Of a DNA stretch of 64,000 bases, positions 1 to 8,305 are shown in pieces; position 1 is the first letter of the stretch, and every line of letters begins with the position of its first letter. A program made the position numbers and the translations under genes. Source of the stretch: Pseudomonas cannabina (GTDB lineage Bacteria; Pseudomonadota; Gammaproteobacteria; Pseudomonadales; Pseudomonadaceae); the NCBI RefSeq assembly GCF_900100365.1, contig NZ_FNKU01000001.1:4477501-4541500 (forward strand), read 5' to 3'. Below the pieces are notes generated by a model. The model was not told the DNA's origin. It saw nothing but the letters and a program-made list of their open reading frames with translations, and made no database searches.

Positions 1-955
1 CATGCCGTTGTGGGTCAACACCGGTTTGCTGGCTGACGTGGCTCGCGCCCAGCAGCGAGGCGCCGAAGGCGTTGGTCTGTACCGCACCGAAGTGCCGTTC
101 ATGATCAATCAGCGTTTCCCGAGCGAAAAAGAACAGTTGGCGATTTATCGCGAGCAACTGGCAGCCTTTCATCCACTGCCGGTGACCATGCGCAGCCTGG
201 ATATCGGTGGTGACAAGTCGCTGTCCTACTTCCCGATCAAGGAAGACAACCCGTTTCTTGGCTGGCGCGGTATTCGCGTCACCCTCGACCACCCGGAAAT
301 CTTTCTGGTCCAGACCCGCGCCATGCTCAAGGCCAGCGAGGGCCTGAACAACCTGCGCATTCTGTTGCCGATGATTTCCAGCACCCACGAAGTGGAAGAA
401 GCATTGCACCTGATCCACCGCGCTTGGGGCGAAGTGCGCGACGAAGGCACCGACGTGCCAATGCCGCCTGTGGGCGTGATGATCGAAGTACCGGCTGCGG
501 TCTACCAGACTCGGGATCTGGCGCGCCAGGTGGACTTCCTCTCGGTCGGCTCCAATGACCTGACCCAGTACCTGTTGGCAGTCGACCGTAACAACCCGCG
601 GGTGGCCGATCTCTACGATTACCTGCACCCGGCGGTACTTCAGGCGCTGCAAAGCGTCGTGCGTGATGCGCATGCCGAGGGCAAACCGGTGAGCATCTGC
701 GGCGAAATGGCCGGCGACCCGGCTGCGGCCGTGCTGCTGATGGCAATGGGCTTCGACAGCCTGTCGATGAACGCCACCAACTTGCCGAAAGTGAAGTGGA
801 TGCTGCGCCAGATCAACCTCAGTAAAGCCAAGGAACTGCTGGCGCAACTGATGACCAACGATAACCCGCAAGTCATCAGCAGCTCGCTGCAACTGGCACT
901 GAAAAACCTCGGTCTGTCGCGCATGATTAACCCGAGCTCGGTCAAAGGGCACTAG
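1..955 (+). CDS. ptsP: Phosphoenolpyruvate-protein phosphotransferase PtsP (EI-Ntr), 3' part only
   Basis: C-terminal about 317 residues of enzyme I of the nitrogen-related PTS; the 5' end lies outside the window. EI-Ntr takes phosphate from PEP and passes it to NPr and then EIIA-Ntr, a cytoplasmic relay linking nitrogen and carbon state to K+ transport and other regulation. Visible PEP-utilising enzyme motifs are GVGLYRTEVPF near the start, MIEVPAA, SVGSNDLTQY and SICGEMAGDP, which holds the active-site cysteine region. The N-terminal GAF domain and phospho-histidine domain expected for PtsP cannot be seen. The ATG at base 2 is an internal methionine, not the start. The lgt-thyA genes follow, as is usual in pseudomonads. 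PtsP is preferred over PtsI because of this neighbourhood. Confidence 0.93.
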   Translation, partial: MPLWVNTGLLADVARAQQRGAEGVGLYRTEVPFMINQRFPSEKEQLAIYREQLAAFHPLPVTMRSLDIGGDKSLSYFPIKEDNPFLGWRGIRVTLDHPEIFLVQTRAMLKASEGLNNLRILLPMISSTHEVEEALHLIHRAWGEVRDEGTDVPMPPVGVMIEVPAAVYQTRDLARQVDFLSVGSNDLTQYLLAVDRNNPRVADLYDYLHPAVLQALQSVVRDAHAEGKPVSICGEMAGDPAAAVLLMAMGFDSLSMNATNLPKVKWMLRQINLSKAKELLAQLMTNDNPQVISSSLQLALKNLGLSRMINPSSVKGH

Positions 956-974
956 TTTGCACCTGCCTATAAGT

Positions 975-1087
975 CCTGTGGGAGCGAACTTGTTCGCGAA
1001 GGCGGATTAATTGTTCAGCAAATCTTCATTGGCTGTACCGGCCCCTTCGTGAGCAATGCGGATCGCCGCCCCGGCCACTCCCACAGG
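975..1087. repeat. REPIN (inverted REP doublet), first of two tandem units
   Basis: It starts CCTGTGGGAGCGAACTTG followed by TTCGCGAAGGCGG and ends with TTCGTGAGCAATGCGG...CCACTCCCACAGG, so the two halves form an inverted pair enclosing about 40 bp. This is the REPIN arrangement known from Pseudomonas. It can also act as a transcript end for ptsP. Confidence 0.8.
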
Positions 1088-1099
1088 ATGATGTTCACT

Positions 1100-1209
1100 T
1101 GTGGGAGCGAGCTTGCTCGCGAAAGCAGGCTGACTGATCAGTGAATATTCAGCGGCTGCACCGACCTGTTTGTGAGCAATGCGGATCGCCGCTGCGGTCA
1201 CTCTCACCC
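1100..1209. repeat. REPIN, second tandem unit
   Basis: Same architecture as the unit just upstream: GTGGGAGCGAGCTTGCTCGCGAA at the left and TTGTGAGCAATGCGGATCGCC...CACTCTCAC at the right. The two copies are about 125 bp apart start to start, and their central loops differ. Confidence 0.78.
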
Positions 1210-1230
1210 ATGCGCCGCCTGTTTCAAAAC

Positions 1231-1283
1231 CGGACGCAGAGCGTCTAGAAAGGCGCTACCACGCGGAGCGTGGGAGCGATACC
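1231..1283 (+). repeat. Dispersed double-palindrome repeat, copy 1
   Basis: Two short imperfect palindromes, GGACGCAGAGCGTCT and CACGCGGAGCGTG, separated by AGAAAGGCGCTAC. An almost identical block in the opposite orientation lies at 7434-7486, and related modules occur at 21385, 40805, 40873 and 40981. It is distinct from the REPIN units beside it. Confidence 0.75.
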
Positions 1284-1426
1284 GCACGGCTGGACACATC
1301 AGGCGGATCTTTTTTCACTTTGTTCAGCCAGCTTCCATCGGTCGCCGCTAGAGCATCCTGCCGGGCTCCGGTAACATGCGCGCCTGATTCAGTCGCTCGC
1401 TAGAGCGTTCCAATTGAGGATTCGCA

Positions 1427-2239
1427 ATGCTGCCTTACCCGCAGATTGACCCGGTAGCCGTCGCTATCGGCCCGCTGCAAATTCACTGGTACGGTTTGAT
1501 GTACCTGGTCGGCATCGGTGGCGCCTGGCTGCTCGCGTCGCGTCGTCTGAATAAATTCGACCCGACCTGGACCAAGGAAAAGCTCTCCGACCTGATTTTC
1601 TGGCTGGCCATGGGCGTGATCGTCGGTGGGCGGCTGGGCTACGTGCTGTTCTACGACCTGTCAGCGTACATCGCCAATCCGCTGCTCATCTTTGAAGTCT
1701 GGAAGGGCGGCATGGCGTTCCACGGCGGCTTTGTCGGGGTCATGATCGCTGCCTGGTGGTTCGGCAAGCGCAATGGCAAAAGCTTCTTCCAGCTGATGGA
1801 CTTCGTCGCCCCGCTGGTGCCGATCGGCCTGGGTGCCGGGCGTATTGGCAACTTCATCAACGCCGAGCTGTGGGGCAAGCCGACCGACGTGCCGTGGGCC
1901 ATGGTTTTCCCGCCGTACAGCGACCCTGCGCAACTGGCGCGCCACCCGTCGCAGCTGTATCAGTTCGCGCTGGAAGGCGTCGCACTGTTCATCATCCTCA
2001 ATCTGTACGCCCGCAAGCCGCGCCCGACTATGGCTGTTTCCGGCATGTTCGCGCTGTTCTACGGCATCTTCCGCTTTGTGGTCGAGTTCGTCCGCGTTCC
2101 TGATGCCCAGCTGGGTTATCTGGCATGGGGCTGGGTCACCATGGGTCAGATCCTCAGCCTGCCGATGATCATCGCTGGTCTGTTCCTGATCTGGCTGGCC
2201 TACAAGCGCGACCCGGCTGCCAGCAAGGCAGCGGTTTAA
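1427..2239 (+). CDS. lgt: Prolipoprotein diacylglyceryl transferase
   Basis: 270 residues, an inner-membrane enzyme that transfers a diacylglyceryl group from phosphatidylglycerol to the lipobox cysteine of prolipoproteins, the first step of lipoprotein maturation. Several hydrophobic segments are evident. The family signature is clear: HGGFVGV followed by [17 protein letters not shown], with the conserved arginine, asparagine and glutamate of the Lgt motif. The length is normal. The start ATG has a TTGAGGA ribosome site seven bases upstream. thyA follows after 52 bp, an arrangement conserved in many proteobacteria and suggesting co-transcription. Confidence 0.97.
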   Translation: MLPYPQIDPVAVAIGPLQIHWYGLMYLVGIGGAWLLASRRLNKFDPTWTKEKLSDLIFWLAMGVIVGGRLGYVLFYDLSAYIANPLLIFEVWKGGMAFHGGFVGVMIAAWWFGKRNGKSFFQLMDFVAPLVPIGLGAGRIGNFINAELWGKPTDVPWAMVFPPYSDPAQLARHPSQLYQFALEGVALFIILNLYARKPRPTMAVSGMFALFYGIFRFVVEFVRVPDAQLGYLAWGWVTMGQILSLPMIIAGLFLIWLAYKRDPAASKAAV

Positions 2240-2291
2240 CACCGAAACGCCGGGTCACAATGCCCGGCGCGTTCAACAACGCAGGTGATTT

Positions 2292-3263
2292 ATGAAGCAA
2301 TATCTGGAACTGGTCGCCCACGTCATCAAGCACGGCACCTTGCAAGCCAACCGCACCGGCGTGAACACCATCAGCTTTCCGGGTGCCATGCTGCGTTACG
2401 ACTTGCAGGAAGGTTTTCCGGCGATCACCACCCGCCGCATGGCATTCAAATCCGCCATCGGCGAGATGGTCGGTTTTCTGCGTGGCGTGAGCAATGCCGC
2501 TGAATTCCGTGAGCTGGCCTGCAAGGTCTGGGACCAGAACGCCAACGAAAACGCTCAATGGCTGAACAACCCGTTCCGCAAGGGCGAGGACGATCTGGGC
2601 GAGATCTATGGTGTGCAATGGCGTAAATGGCCAGCGTACAAGCGCATCGACGCGGGCAACGTGGCAGCCATCGAACTGGCGCTCGGTCAAGGTTATCGCC
2701 AGATTGCCGAATCGGAAGAAGATGGCCAGTCGTTCGTGGTGCTGTACAAGGCCATCGACCAGATTCGCCAGTGCGTCGACACCATCATCAATGACCCAGG
2801 CAGCCGCCGCATCCTGTTCCACGGCTGGAACTGCGCCCAGCTCGATGAAATGGCCCTGCCGCCGTGCCACCTGCTGTACCAGCTGCACCCGAACCCGCAA
2901 ACCCGCGAGATCTCCCTGACGCTGTACATCCGCTCCAATGACCTGGGCCTCGGTACGCCGTTCAATCTGACCGAAGGCGCGGCACTGCTCAGCCTGATCG
3001 GCCGCCTGACCGGTTACACGCCGCGCTGGTTCACCTATTTCATCGGCGATGCCCATGTGTACGAGAACCATCTGGACATGCTCAACGAGCAAATGACCCG
3101 CGAGCCGTACCCAATGCCAAAACTGGTGATTTCCGACCGCGTGCCTGAATTCGCCAAGACTGGCGTTTATCAGCCTGAGTGGCTGGAGCTGATCGAGCCC
3201 TCGGACTTTTCGCTGGAAGGCTACCAGCACCACCCGGCGATGACCGCGCCGATGGCGGTCTGA
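2292..3263 (+). CDS. thyA: Thymidylate synthase
   Basis: 323 residues. It methylates dUMP to dTMP using 5,10-methylene-tetrahydrofolate, in the cytoplasm. The active-site cysteine sits in [10 protein letters not shown] at about residue 192, and the folate/dUMP segment [11 protein letters not shown] follows. The protein is longer than the 264-residue E. coli enzyme, with extra sequence around residues 70-140, as in other Pseudomonas ThyA. The start follows an AGGTGAT ribosome site just downstream of lgt. Confidence 0.97.
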   Translation: MKQYLELVAHVIKHGTLQANRTGVNTISFPGAMLRYDLQEGFPAITTRRMAFKSAIGEMVGFLRGVSNAAEFRELACKVWDQNANENAQWLNNPFRKGEDDLGEIYGVQWRKWPAYKRIDAGNVAAIELALGQGYRQIAESEEDGQSFVVLYKAIDQIRQCVDTIINDPGSRRILFHGWNCAQLDEMALPPCHLLYQLHPNPQTREISLTLYIRSNDLGLGTPFNLTEGAALLSLIGRLTGYTPRWFTYFIGDAHVYENHLDMLNEQMTREPYPMPKLVISDRVPEFAKTGVYQPEWLELIEPSDFSLEGYQHHPAMTAPMAV

Positions 3264-3327
3264 GCCCGTAAGAGAGCGAATCTAGCGCTGTGCTATAGTT
3301 TCAGCGCACACCCCCTGACCCTGTTCA

Positions 3328-3537
3328 ATGGAATCGACTATGTTTTTCAATCGGATTGGACATCGTAGTGATACGAAGAAGGCTGAAGACGCAGCCCTCA
3401 TGCAGGCAATCAAGAGCATCGACACTCTTGTAGTAAGGGGTGGTCGCATGTCCATGGACGCCAAAGAAATCGAAGGCTTGGTTCGTTCCTCCCGCGATAA
3501 GGCTAAAAAACTGGTCACTGCGCAAACCGAATCCTGA
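3328..3537 (+). CDS. Small unrecognised protein (69 aa)
   Basis: A 69-residue charged, soluble protein rich in Lys, Arg and Ala, with no signal peptide or membrane segment. I do not recognise a family. The stop is followed by TAA and then directly by the ATG of the next gene, so the two are probably translated as a unit. A TATAGT hexamer at 3294-3299 could be a -10 element. An alternative start is the ATG at 3340. Codon use is less GC-biased at third positions than in the flanking thyA. Confidence 0.55.
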   Translation: MESTMFFNRIGHRSDTKKAEDAALMQAIKSIDTLVVRGGRMSMDAKEIEGLVRSSRDKAKKLVTAQTES

Positions 3538-3540
3538 TAA

Positions 3541-4437
3541 ATGGCTTTTTTACTTCTGTTGCCACTACTCGTCAGTGGCTTTCTGGTGTGCCTGAAGGAT
3601 CCCACCGTTTATTGCAGGCTGCATCGCTATGAAGGCCAGATGCTTTACTTGCTGGTGGGGCGGTATGGTATTTACTGCTTTCTGGCGGCCATGTTTGTAA
3701 CCGGAGCGTTTGCAGGCCTGTTCTCGCATGACTGGGGTGTGTTATGCCCCCAGTGGCTCCAGACGGCAAACGCGGCCTCGCCAGTCTGTTTTGCCGTGAA
3801 CACCGATTTCATGGGCGCTTTAGGTCAAATGGGGCAGGACTTCGACATCACTGGCAGGAATTTTAGCCAGGTGGGTGTGTTCCTTGCCCTGGCAGGTTTA
3901 CTGACCTTGGCGATGCCAAGCCTGGGAGCTTTTCTTACTGTGAGGATTCTCAAGTGGCAACTGGGCGCCAGTAAAAAAGAAGAAATTGCGGTCTATCTGC
4001 TGGGTGAGTCTGTAGAGCACAGCCCTATCTGCTCGACTCTTTTCGATGCGTTTGTCGAAAAGGACGAAGTAATGATCACGATGGAGGATCGAAAGGTCTA
4101 CGTCGGCTACATCATGGACGTCGGGGCCCCTACCGAAGTGACGGGTGTGAATCAGGAGATTCTGCTCATACCTACCGTCAGTGGCTATCGGGATAAAGAC
4201 ACCCTTAAAGTCGTTTACACGACTGATTATCCAAGCGATACACCGCTCAGGCCTATTGGTTTTCGGCAGGAAAATATCGTCTCGATCAGCGTATTCAGCG
4301 AGGAAGTACGCGAAGCGTTCAAGCGCGTTGATTCTGAGCGGGCGGGTGAAGAGGCTGCGAAAGAGAAAGCTGCCAAAGATCAGCTCGTAAAGGCGATCGC
4401 TGAGCTTGAGGCGGTGGTGCAGGCTGCACAGCGTTAA
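3541..4437 (+). CDS. Unrecognised two-helix membrane protein with cytoplasmic C-terminal domain
   Basis: 298 residues. The first hydrophobic segment is at residues 1-17, a second around 40-60 and a third around 110-135, followed by about 160 soluble residues. The soluble part has alternating beta-type segments such as KVYVGYIMDVG and EILLIPTVSGYRD, and ends in a charged, Ala/Glu/Lys-rich probable coiled coil from about residue 255. I cannot assign a family. It starts three bases after the stop of the 69-aa gene, implying coupling. Third-position GC is lower than in thyA or cadA, so it may be an acquired pair. It converges on cadR. Confidence 0.65.
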   Translation: MAFLLLLPLLVSGFLVCLKDPTVYCRLHRYEGQMLYLLVGRYGIYCFLAAMFVTGAFAGLFSHDWGVLCPQWLQTANAASPVCFAVNTDFMGALGQMGQDFDITGRNFSQVGVFLALAGLLTLAMPSLGAFLTVRILKWQLGASKKEEIAVYLLGESVEHSPICSTLFDAFVEKDEVMITMEDRKVYVGYIMDVGAPTEVTGVNQEILLIPTVSGYRDKDTLKVVYTTDYPSDTPLRPIGFRQENIVSISVFSEEVREAFKRVDSERAGEEAAKEKAAKDQLVKAIAELEAVVQAAQR

Positions 4438-4458
4438 ACGAGAGATGTCAAACCCACC

Positions 4459-4905
4459 TCAATGCCCATGACTCCTGCCCACATGTGAAGCCTCGCCCTC
4501 GGGCGCTGCAACAGCGCCCGTCACTTCCAGCCTCTCCAGTATCGCGCAGTGCTCTGCCACGCCATCGCTGCAGCGGCGGCGCAGGTCGAGCAGTTGTTCC
4601 TGGAGTGCTTGCAGGCTGGCGACCCGGGCGTTGACGTGTTCGATGTGTTCGTCGATCAGCGCATTGACGCTTTCGCACTGGTCTTGCGGGCTGTCGCGCA
4701 GATTGAGCAGGTTGCGGATTTCTTCCAGGGTCATGTCCAGGCTGCGGCAATTGCGGATGAACGACAGGCGTTCCATGTGCGCCTGGGTGTACAGCCGGTA
4801 GTTGCCGTCGCTGCGGGCGGGGGCCGGCAGCAGGCCTTCGCGTTCGTAATAACGGATGGTTTCGACCTGGGTGTCGGTCAGTTTTGCCAGTTCGCCGATT
4901 TTCAT
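4459..4905 (-). CDS. cadR: MerR-family Cd(II)/Pb(II)-responsive regulator CadR
   Basis: 148 residues. An N-terminal MerR winged helix (KIGELAKLTDTQVETIRYYEREGL) is followed by a dimerisation helix and a metal site. Cysteines at 77 (DQCES), 112 (RRCSD) and 120 (EHCAI) match the CadR/PbrR pattern, and the His-rich tail HVGRSHGH is typical of Pseudomonas CadR. It diverges from cadA across an 85-bp promoter region with a MerR-type dyad, so it should repress and, with metal bound, activate cadA by DNA distortion. CueR and ZntR are less likely given the Cys-77 and the His tail. Confidence 0.9.
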   Translation of the reverse strand: MKIGELAKLTDTQVETIRYYEREGLLPAPARSDGNYRLYTQAHMERLSFIRNCRSLDMTLEEIRNLLNLRDSPQDQCESVNALIDEHIEHVNARVASLQALQEQLLDLRRRCSDGVAEHCAILERLEVTGAVAAPEGEASHVGRSHGH

Positions 4906-4928
4906 ATGGACTCATCTCGATTGAGTGC

Positions 4929-4959
4929 TTGACCCTATAGTGGCTACAGGGTGTTCACT
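4929..4959 (+). promoter_or_regulatory. MerR-type cadA promoter with CadR operator
   Basis: A -35 TTGACC (4929-4934) and a -10-like TTCACT (4954-4959) are separated by 19 bp, the over-long spacer typical of MerR-controlled promoters. Between them lies a 21-bp dyad (4932-4952) with arms ACCCTATAG and CTACAGGGT. It sits in the cadR-cadA intergenic region. Confidence 0.85.
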
Positions 4960-4990
4960 TGGCAACAAGCAGAATCCTGGAGCGCAAAAA

Positions 4991-7255
4991 ATGAGCACGA
5001 CCATCAAGAATCCACCCGCACATGACCACGATCATAACCATGATCACGGGGCGCACGAACACGAGCAGAAGCCCGTAGAGCCTGCGCATTCGTGCTGCTC
5101 CAGCGATGCGCAACCTGCTGTGGTGACGTTTACCGATGCGCCGACATCCGGTAGCCGCTTGAGCAACTTCCGCATCGAAGCGATGGATTGCCCGACCGAG
5201 CAGACCCTGATCCAGAACAAGCTCGGCAAGCTGGCCGGTGTGCAGAAGCTTGAATTCAACCTGATCAACCGCCTGCTGGGCGTCTGGCATGATTTGCCGT
5301 CCACCGACCCGATTCGCGAGGCCATCAGCTCGCTGGGCATGCAGGCCGAGCCGGTCGAAGAGGGCGCTGCGCCTGCCGCATCGGCTCCTGCGCCGGCAAA
5401 ACACTGGTGGCCATTGGCTTTGTCCGGCGTGACAGCACTGGGCGCCGAAGTGGTCCATCTGGCTTCGCTCGGGCCGACCTGGGTCGTTGCACTGCTGGCG
5501 CTGGTGTCGATTTTCAGCTGTGGGCTTACCACCTACAAGAAGGGCTGGATCGCGCTGAAAAACTTCAACCTGAACATCAATGCCCTGATGAGCATTGCGG
5601 TGACCGGCGCGATTCTGATCGGTCAATGGCCGGAAGCGGCGATGGTGATGTTTCTGTTCACCGTGGCCGAGTTGATCGAAGCCAAATCCCTGGACCGCGC
5701 CCGCAACGCGATCAGCGGCCTGATGCAACTGACGCCGGAACTGGCGACCGTCAAGCAGGCGGACGGCAGTTGGCAGGAAATTGAAGCCAAAAACGTCGAA
5801 CTGGGCGCTATTGTCCGAATCAAGCCGGGTGAGCGCGTCGGGCTGGACGGTGAGGTGGTGTCCGGGAACTCGACCATCGATCAGGCCTCGATCACCGGTG
5901 AAAGCCTGCCGGTCGAGAAAACCATTGGCGATAAAGTCTTCGCGGGCACTATCAACCAGGCGGGGTCGCTGGAGTATCGCGTCACCGCTGCGGCGAACAA
6001 CTCGACACTGGCGCGCATCATTCATGCGGTGGAAGCGGCCCAGGGTTCGCGCGCGCCGACTCAGCGTTTTGTCGACAGCTTTTCGCGCATCTATACGCCG
6101 GTGGTGTTCGTTGTCGCCTTGGGCGTGGCGCTGATTGCGCCGCTGTTTTTTGGCGGCGAATGGTTTGACTGGATCTACCGGGCGCTGGTTTTGCTGGTCG
6201 TCGCGTGCCCATGTGCACTGGTGATTTCTACGCCGGTGACCATTGTCAGTGGTCTGGCAGCCGCAGCGCGCAAGGGCATTCTGATCAAGGGCGGCGTTTA
6301 TCTGGAGATGGGCGAGAAGCTTGATTACCTGGCCCTCGACAAGACCGGCACCCTGACCCACGGCAAGCCGGTGCAGACCGACTACATGCCGCTGGACCCA
6401 ACGGTCGCCGACAGTGCACCGGCCATCGCCGCGAGCCTTGCCGGTCGCTCCGATCACCCGGTGTCTCAGGCAATTGCCAAGGCCGCTGACGACAGCCTGA
6501 CGTTGCACGAGGTGACTGCATTTGAGGCCTTGGGCGGGCGGGGCGTGAAGGGCGAAGTGAACGGCCAGATGTATCACCTGGGCAACCACCGCTTGGTCGA
6601 AGAGCTGGGGCTGTGTTCGCCAGAGCTGGAAGCTAGGCTGGATGCGCTGGAAATGCAGGGCAAGACCGTGGTGCTGTTGCTGGATGCGTCCGGTCCGATC
6701 GCGCTGTTCGCAGTGGCCGATACGGTGAAGGAAACCAGCCGTGAAGCCATTGCTCAGTTGCATGAACTGGGTATCAAGACTGTCATGCTGACCGGCGATA
6801 ACCCGCACACCGCCAAGGCGATTGCCGATCAGGTCGGGATCGATGAGGCGCAGGGCAACCTGCTGCCGGCCGACAAACTGAGTGCCATCGAAGCGCTTTA
6901 TGCGCGCAATCATCGCGTGGGCATGGTGGGCGACGGCATTAATGACGCACCGGCACTGGCACGAGCCGAGATTGGTTTTGCGATGGCGGCTGCGGGGACT
7001 GACACGGCAATCGAAACGGCGGATGTCGCCCTGATGGACGATGATCTGCGCAAGATCCCGACGTTCATTCGGCTGTCTCGCCAGACCTCGGCGGTGCTTA
7101 AACAGAACATCACCTTGGCCATCGCGACCAAAGTGCTGTTCATCGGTATCACCTTTGCGGGGATGGCGACCATGTGGATGGCCGTGTTCGCCGACATGGG
7201 CGTGAGTTTGCTGGTGGTGTTCAACGGGTTGCGATTGCTCAAGAATAAGTCTTGA
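4991..7255 (+). CDS. cadA: Cd2+/Zn2+/Pb2+-exporting P-type ATPase CadA
   Basis: 754 residues, an inner-membrane P1B-type ATPase exporting divalent soft metals. The N-terminus has a His/Asp-rich tract (residues about 11-25), a CC pair, and one HMA domain with the MDCPTE motif (Cys about 67). The transmembrane CPC motif (VVACPCALV) is near residue 405, the phosphorylated Asp in DKTGTLT near 450, and the hinge GDGINDAPALA near 645. The ATG at 4991 follows TGGAGC. An upstream ATG at 4925 lies in the promoter and is rejected. A weak hairpin (AGCCC/GGGCT) just past the stop and then a REPIN probably end the transcript. Confidence 0.95.
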   Translation: MSTTIKNPPAHDHDHNHDHGAHEHEQKPVEPAHSCCSSDAQPAVVTFTDAPTSGSRLSNFRIEAMDCPTEQTLIQNKLGKLAGVQKLEFNLINRLLGVWHDLPSTDPIREAISSLGMQAEPVEEGAAPAASAPAPAKHWWPLALSGVTALGAEVVHLASLGPTWVVALLALVSIFSCGLTTYKKGWIALKNFNLNINALMSIAVTGAILIGQWPEAAMVMFLFTVAELIEAKSLDRARNAISGLMQLTPELATVKQADGSWQEIEAKNVELGAIVRIKPGERVGLDGEVVSGNSTIDQASITGESLPVEKTIGDKVFAGTINQAGSLEYRVTAAANNSTLARIIHAVEAAQGSRAPTQRFVDSFSRIYTPVVFVVALGVALIAPLFFGGEWFDWIYRALVLLVVACPCALVISTPVTIVSGLAAAARKGILIKGGVYLEMGEKLDYLALDKTGTLTHGKPVQTDYMPLDPTVADSAPAIAASLAGRSDHPVSQAIAKAADDSLTLHEVTAFEALGGRGVKGEVNGQMYHLGNHRLVEELGLCSPELEARLDALEMQGKTVVLLLDASGPIALFAVADTVKETSREAIAQLHELGIKTVMLTGDNPHTAKAIADQVGIDEAQGNLLPADKLSAIEALYARNHRVGMVGDGINDAPALARAEIGFAMAAAGTDTAIETADVALMDDDLRKIPTFIRLSRQTSAVLKQNITLAIATKVLFIGITFAGMATMWMAVFADMGVSLLVVFNGLRLLKNKS

Positions 7256-7297
7256 AGAGCCCGGAAGACAGGGCTTTCAGGCTTCTGCCCGAAGGGC

Positions 7298-7402
7298 GTG
7301 GGAGCGAACTTGTTCGCGAAGACGGTGGTTCAGACGATGCATTTTCGGAGAATATGCCGGCTTTTTCGCGGACGAGCGAAGCGTCGCCCGGTCCTCTCCC
7401 AC
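7298..7402. repeat. REPIN downstream of cadA
   Basis: It begins GTGGGAGCGAACTTGTTCGCGAA and ends TTTTCGCGGACGAGCGAAGCG...CTCTCCCAC, an inverted REP doublet like those at 975-1209, with a different central sequence. Confidence 0.72.
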
Positions 7403-7433
7403 GGCCTTCGGCCAGAAACAAAAGCAGACTTTG

Positions 7434-7486
7434 TTATCGCTCCCACGCTCCGCGTGGTAGCGCCTTTCTGGACGCTCTGCGTCCGA
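7434..7486 (-). repeat. Dispersed double-palindrome repeat, copy 2
   Basis: The reverse complement matches 1231-1283 at nearly every position across about 50 bp (GGACGCAGAGCGTCC, spacer AGAAAGGCGCTAC, CACGCGGAGCGTG). It lies directly beyond the hutG stop. Confidence 0.75.
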
Positions 7487-7491
7487 CGTTG

Positions 7492-8292
7492 TCAGCCAAA
7501 CCGCTCCTGCCCCCAGGCAATAAAGGTTTTCAGCAGCGGTTTGAGCACGGCGCGAGTCGGTTCGGCCAGGTCTGGGCGGTAGTGGAAGGGCACGAACTCA
7601 TCCATGTAGGTGCTTTGCGCCAGCTCCAGTTGCACGGCGTGGATGTTGTTGGCCGGGTCGCCGTAGTGGCGGGTGATGTGGCCGCCCTTGAAGCGTCCGT
7701 TCAGCACATGGCTGTAATCCTTGGCCGCTGCGCAGACCTGCTCCATTCGACTGGCCAGTTCCGGGTCGCAACTGACCCCGTTAAAAGTGCCCAGATTGAA
7801 ATCCGGCAGCCGACCATCGAACAGGTGCGGAATGTGTCCGCGAATCGAGTGGGCGTCGAACAGCAGCGCATAGCCGAACTCATCGCGCATCCGCTGCAGT
7901 TCCTGTTCCAGCGTCTGGTGATAGGGCGTCCAGATCTGCTCCAGATACCGTGCGCGCTCTTCGGCACTCGGCGTCTGGCCTTCCTTGAACAGCGGCACGC
8001 CGTCAAACAGGATCGACGGAAACAGGCCGGTTGTTGCACCCACGTACATCGGCTTGTCGTCTGACGGCCGATTCAGATCAATGACAAAACGCGAATACTC
8101 CGCAGCCAGGGTGCTCGCGCCCAGTTCGGCAGCAAAGTCATACAGACGCGGGATGTGCCAGTCGGTGTCTGGCAGGCTCAGCGCCTCGTCCACCAAAGCC
8201 GCTTCGACCATCGGCGTCAGCTTCAGGCCGGCATGCGGCATGCTGATCAGCAGCGGGACGCGGCCACGGTTGAATGTCAGAACGTTATCCAC
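7492..8292 (-). CDS. hutG: N-formylglutamate deformylase
   Basis: 266 residues. It hydrolyses N-formylglutamate to glutamate and formate, the last step of the five-step histidine pathway. The family motif region SMPHAG is near residue 18, VIDLNRP near 70, and LFDAHSIRG near 143 carries the metal-ligand type Asp/His. It is the last gene of the hut block, 13 bp after hutI. The five-step route also needs formimidoylglutamate deiminase HutF, which is not in this window. The arginase-like HutG alternative is excluded because the protein has the FGase fold motifs. Confidence 0.93.
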   Translation of the reverse strand: MDNVLTFNRGRVPLLISMPHAGLKLTPMVEAALVDEALSLPDTDWHIPRLYDFAAELGASTLAAEYSRFVIDLNRPSDDKPMYVGATTGLFPSILFDGVPLFKEGQTPSAEERARYLEQIWTPYHQTLEQELQRMRDEFGYALLFDAHSIRGHIPHLFDGRLPDFNLGTFNGVSCDPELASRMEQVCAAAKDYSHVLNGRFKGGHITRHYGDPANNIHAVQLELAQSTYMDEFVPFHYRPDLAEPTRAVLKPLLKTFIAWGQERFG

Positions 8293-8305
8293 AGTGCAGA
8301 CTCCT

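Noticed and set aside
4955..6913. 652-codon open frame antisense to cadA
   Set aside because: GC-rich genes leave long antisense frames; this one has no ribosome site and no recognisable domain, and cadA on the other strand is certain.
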